A stretch of DNA of 54,879 nt from positions 1 through 54,879 of the forward strand of contig WGMX01000080.1 of the NCBI GenBank assembly GCA_016124855.1, given 5' to 3'. The notes under the pieces were generated by a model. That model saw only the letters and a program-made list of their open reading frames with translations. It made no database searches and was not told the DNA's origin. This DNA comes from Anaerolineaceae bacterium. GTDB lineage: Bacteria; Chloroflexota; Anaerolineae; Aggregatilineales; Phototrophicaceae. Shown piece by piece: positions 52,225 through 54,879 of the stretch. How positions within the stretch are numbered: position 1 is the first letter of the stretch; every line of letters begins with the position of its first letter. Made by a program: the position numbers and the translations under genes.

Positions 52225-53031
52225 ATGCCGCTCTTAGAAATTTGCAATCTGGCGCGGTACTTTGAGGGTGTCAAAGCCGTTGATGACATCAGCCTTGATG
52301 TTGCCAGCGGCGAATTCGTCAGCATCATCGGGCCCAACGGCGCGGGTAAAACCACCCTCTTTAATCTGATTACCGGAACCGATCAACCGACTCATGGCAC
52401 AATCACCTTCGAAGAACACTCATTGGTCGGTCTGCGTCCCGATCAATTTGCTTCACGTGGGATTGCGCGAACCTTTCAGCATGGGCGTGTGTTTGGCAAC
52501 TTGAGTGTATTGGATAATGTACTGGTAGGTGCACATGCCCGCCGCAAAGCCTCACGCCCACGCAACCTGATTGCGGAATTATTTTTGGCGTTCGTCTCCT
52601 CATCGGCTGCCCGTGAAGAAGAACAGCAGCTTAAGCAGGAGGCCGAAACCATCATCGCGCAGTTTGGTGACCGGCTGACTCCACGCTTGAATAACCCTGC
52701 CAGCAGCCTCTCCTATGCCAACCGACGACGGGTTGAGATTGCCCGCGCTCTAGCCCTGAAGCCGCGCTTGCTCCTGCTGGATGAACCGACTGCTGGCATG
52801 AACCTGACCGAAACCGCCGAAATGTTGGAATTTATCCGACAGTTGAAGGGGCAAGGTTTGACGATTGTGCTGATCGAACACAAGCTGTCGTTGGTGATGG
52901 AACTTTCTGATAAAGTGATGGTCATGGATAACGGGCAAAAAATCGCCGAAGGTCTGCCCGAAACCGTCCGTAACGATCCGCGTGTGATTGAAGCCTATCT
53001 CGGTCGCCGCCGTCGCACTAATGCATCGTAA
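52225..53031 (+). CDS. livG: LivG-type ABC transporter ATP-binding protein
   Basis: A 268-residue ATPase. Walker A is GPNGAGKTTLFNLITG, the Q-loop is in IARTFQHGRVFGNLSVLDNV, the signature region is SLSYANRRRVEIARALALKP (a YANRRR form instead of YGQQR) and Walker B is LLLLDEPTAGMNLTE, with the H-loop in LIEHKLSLVM. LivG proteins pair with LivF on the fused permease. No livF gene follows; a TIR-domain gene is next instead, so the second ATPase must be elsewhere or a LivG homodimer works. Confidence 0.93.
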   Translation: MPLLEICNLARYFEGVKAVDDISLDVASGEFVSIIGPNGAGKTTLFNLITGTDQPTHGTITFEEHSLVGLRPDQFASRGIARTFQHGRVFGNLSVLDNVLVGAHARRKASRPRNLIAELFLAFVSSSAAREEEQQLKQEAETIIAQFGDRLTPRLNNPASSLSYANRRRVEIARALALKPRLLLLDEPTAGMNLTETAEMLEFIRQLKGQGLTIVLIEHKLSLVMELSDKVMVMDNGQKIAEGLPETVRNDPRVIEAYLGRRRRTNAS

Positions 53032-53067
53032 TTGAGAGGCAAAATAGCAAGGTCTTTACAGTGAGTC

Positions 53068-53073
53068 TATAAT
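53068..53073 (+). promoter_or_regulatory. -10 box TATAAT upstream of the TIR gene
   Basis: A perfect TATAAT 34 bases before the ATG at 53108. The -35 region is poor. It suggests that the TIR gene can be transcribed apart from the transporter operon that ends 36 bp upstream of this box. Confidence 0.4.
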
Positions 53074-53107
53074 ATTTCATCATACTTATTGAATGAAGGC
53101 ATAGTGC

Positions 53108-54460
53108 ATGCTCATTTTTATCAGCTACAGGAGCGGTGATCGGTCGCTGGTTGAAACAATGGCGAGTGATCTGCATGGCCTTGGACACACCGTTTGGTTC
53201 GACCAAGAACTCACGGGTGGTCATGCGTGGTGGAATTCAATATTAAAAAATGTTCAAGATTGCGATGTATTTATTTTCGCCTTGTCACCTCAATCACTCG
53301 ATTCTTATCCATGCCAACTTGAATATAACTATGCTGATGCGCTCGGCAAACGCATCCTTCCGGTATTGCTCAAAGATATTAATGCCGATTTATTACCACC
53401 TGCCTTGTCAAAAATACAATTTGTCGATTATCGGATGCAGGATAAAAAAGCGTCCATCGGTCTTGCTCGTGCTTTGGCATCATTACCGTCACCTGTTGCA
53501 TTACCTGACCCATTGCCCACGCCGCCCGAGGCCCCCATCTCTGGCTTGGGTCGCATGAAAGAGCGCATTGAAAATAATATCCGTCTGAGTTTGGATGAGC
53601 AGGCTTCACTGGTACTCGAACTCAAGGGCTTTCTTCAGAAAGAAGATACCGCAGCAACAGCTAAAGAGCTGTTTGAGCGCTTCCGCAGCCGCTCGGATTT
53701 ATTTGCCGCCATTGACCGTGAAGTTGAAAGTATTCTCGATGTAAAACAACCCTTAAATACCCCTCAGCCTCTCGTCACCAAGACAATTTCAACCCCTCGG
53801 CCTTCACCCAAAATCAGCTTGCCAAGTCTCTCGATGGGGACACAGATTCGCTTGTGGCTTTGGAATTATCTTTGGGCATATTTGGGGGCTTTCGTCATTA
53901 TCACACCCTTAGTAACAGCGGATGCTTATTACAATGCATTACAGAATCATGTGTTTTGGAGTCTGTTCGTTGCTGCGGGATGCTTGCTCGCCAAAATTCC
54001 GCCCAATCTTCTGCGGCAGCGTTTGCCTCGCGTGATTTCAGCACCCGCTTTGATCTTAGTACCGGTACTCAGTGTGGTATCTGTATCCATTATTGCCTTT
54101 TACACCACGCCAATTATGGGTACGCAAAGCGTGGTTTCCCGTGTCATTCCAGCGGTCATCATAGTAGCTGGCTTTTTAACAGGTACACTATGGTTCAGGA
54201 ATAGAATCCGGTTACGACTGTTGCTAGGCACTGTGGGTGTGCTGGGTGCTTATCTCTCGATCTATCTGATTACACTTCATTGGGCATTTCCATTTTTCCC
54301 TATCGATCAATATGAAACGCCTCCTACAGCCTTCCTAAACAACAGATTTCCGAATGTTGTCATAGCAATTTATATTGCGCTTGCTTTAGCATCTAGTGTT
54401 CTGGTTTATTGGCCTGAACTTGCCCTAAATCAAATCCAACGGGATACCGATACAACCTAG
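53108..54460 (+). CDS. TIR-domain protein with C-terminal membrane segments
   Basis: A 450-residue protein. The N-terminal TIR domain (about residues 1-135) shows the FISYRSGDRSLVETMASDLH start, HTVWFDQELTGGHAWWNSI, and SYPCQLEYNYADALGKRILP, with Glu72 placed like the catalytic Glu of NAD-cleaving TIR domains. A proline-rich and helical middle follows (about 140-245). At least six hydrophobic segments then run from about residue 255 to 435. Bacterial TIR proteins often degrade NAD or make cyclic ADP-ribose signals in phage defence. Whether this one is an effector or a membrane adaptor cannot be told. GAAGG precedes the ATG. Confidence 0.88.
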   Translation: MLIFISYRSGDRSLVETMASDLHGLGHTVWFDQELTGGHAWWNSILKNVQDCDVFIFALSPQSLDSYPCQLEYNYADALGKRILPVLLKDINADLLPPALSKIQFVDYRMQDKKASIGLARALASLPSPVALPDPLPTPPEAPISGLGRMKERIENNIRLSLDEQASLVLELKGFLQKEDTAATAKELFERFRSRSDLFAAIDREVESILDVKQPLNTPQPLVTKTISTPRPSPKISLPSLSMGTQIRLWLWNYLWAYLGAFVIITPLVTADAYYNALQNHVFWSLFVAAGCLLAKIPPNLLRQRLPRVISAPALILVPVLSVVSVSIIAFYTTPIMGTQSVVSRVIPAVIIVAGFLTGTLWFRNRIRLRLLLGTVGVLGAYLSIYLITLHWAFPFFPIDQYETPPTAFLNNRFPNVVIAIYIALALASSVLVYWPELALNQIQRDTDTT

Positions 54461-54765
54461 ATAGGTTCACCGTTTTAGTCTAAATATGATTTATCGACAA
54501 CGAATATCTAAACGGAGTTTATTTTTGGTTAACCCGACAAACCCTTTCCCAACCATTCAATAACCCATTACCTCACCTCTCTCCCTCAAAACCGTTAGTG
54601 CCAACCGCGCCAAACAGTTACAAAATGTTCTTCCAAAATGTAACCCTTTCCTTCGCCATTTCGATTACACTATTTATCGGAGAGAACTGCATTTCTCCCT
54701 TGCCCTGTTACTACGGGGAAAGGGTTGGGTTACGGGTATCTCCCAACGCACCTTAACAATCCATT
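54461..54765. other. Gap between the TIR gene and the IS3-family end
   Basis: No gene is supported. Positions about 54694-54738 hold a C-rich/G-rich hairpin (TCTCCCTTGCCCTGTTACTA, then CGGGGAAAGGGTTGGGTTAC) that looks like a distant family A relative in inverse orientation. Confidence 0.45.
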
Positions 54766-54879
54766 TGGACTTGCCCCAGTTTTGTGGAGAGTCAAAAGAT
54801 TCATCCGGTAAAGGCTGCCTCAAAAGCAGCGGGAGTGCAATAGCCAAGAGTGGAATGTAAGCGTTGCCGATTGTAATAA
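54766..54879 (-). mobile_element. IS3-family insertion sequence, end portion (cut by window edge)
   Basis: TGGACTTGCCCCAGTTTTGT from 54766 has the look of an IS3-family terminal inverted repeat (begins with TG, with a CCCC block). Inside it the transposase C-terminus is encoded on the minus strand. The rest lies outside the window. Confidence 0.7.
54801..54879 (-). CDS. IS3-family transposase (OrfB), C-terminal fragment
   Basis: Read on the minus strand, the last 25 codons before the stop at 54801-54803 give YNRQRLHSTLGYCTPAAFEA and AFTG. The N-R-x-R-x-H-S-x-L-G-Y-x-(S/T)-P-x-x-F-E pattern is the standard end of IS3-family integrase-core transposases. The DDE residues are beyond the window. 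It is partial only because of the window border. Confidence 0.85.
   Translation of the reverse strand, partial: YYNRQRLHSTLGYCTPAAFEAAFTG

Noticed and set aside
42509..54460. STAND gene and TIR gene as one defence operon
   Set aside because: They are separated by a complete amino-acid-type transporter operon and each has its own promoter signals. Each may still act alone.
54694..54738. Intrinsic terminator of the TIR gene
   Set aside because: The hairpin lacks a T-run and resembles the C-rich/G-rich repeat family, so it was recorded as a repeat relative only.

Overview
The window most resembles a member of the Chloroflexota (Anaerolineae-like). This is an inference from gene style: a STAND ATPase fused to WD40 propellers, FHA proteins, many multi-domain histidine kinases, ABC and dehydratase-rich sugar-acid clusters, and three families of short intergenic repeats. 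No rRNA or tRNA gene was seen, so the placement is not proven.

Layout. The left edge (1-139) is the 3' end of an IS256-family insertion sequence that has cut into an AraC-type regulator gene, leaving only its C-terminal part (140-675). Two glyoxalase-fold (VOC) genes and a TfoX-like gene follow, ending at a shared terminator that faces an orphan OmpR-type response regulator. From 2.8 to 5.1 kb is a PyrK-like / phosphoribosyltransferase / PyrD-like trio in which the PyrD-like protein lacks the expected catalytic residues, then a double-FHA protein. A ~1 kb gap (5.8-6.8 kb) holds a terminator, a possible small mobile element, a promoter and a palindrome.

From 6.8 to 28.6 kb, all on the plus strand, lies a large catabolic cluster. 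It encodes a GntR/FCD regulator, a DapA-family lyase, an Ldh-family dehydrogenase, an SDR with an altered active site, three D-2-hydroxyacid dehydrogenases, an epimerase-type SDR, an FGGY kinase, a Tat-exported sugar-binding protein with two permeases, an M24 metallopeptidase, two enolase-superfamily dehydratases, E1alpha/E1beta/E2 of a 2-oxoacid (or acetoin-type) dehydrogenase and an FAH-family hydrolase. The set fits import of a sugar or sugar acid, oxidation and dehydration to a 2-keto-3-deoxy acid, and cleavage to pyruvate-level products. The substrate is not known from sequence. Its intergenic gaps are full of repeats, and one repeat lies in frame inside the E2 coding sequence.

From 29.1 to 36.3 kb is a signalling operon: an NMT1-like lipoprotein overlapping a dCache-HAMP-GAF histidine kinase by 4 bp, then a single-domain response regulator and a REC-PAS-GAF histidine kinase. 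From 36.3 to 41.8 kb, on the minus strand, are an SDR, an ECF-type sigma factor, three alpha/beta hydrolases, Dps and a small LuxR-type protein, which looks like a stress group. An IS630-type helix-turn-helix fragment (41.9-42.3 kb) diverges from a 2033-residue protein joining an XRE domain, two STAND ATPase modules, TPR-like repeats, pentapeptide repeats and 14 WD40 repeats.

From 49.0 to 53.0 kb is a branched-chain amino-acid-type ABC transporter (binding protein, fused LivH-LivM permease, LivG) with no LivF visible, followed by a TIR-domain membrane protein. The right edge is the end of an IS3-family element (54766 onward, minus strand), so both window borders are insertion sequences.
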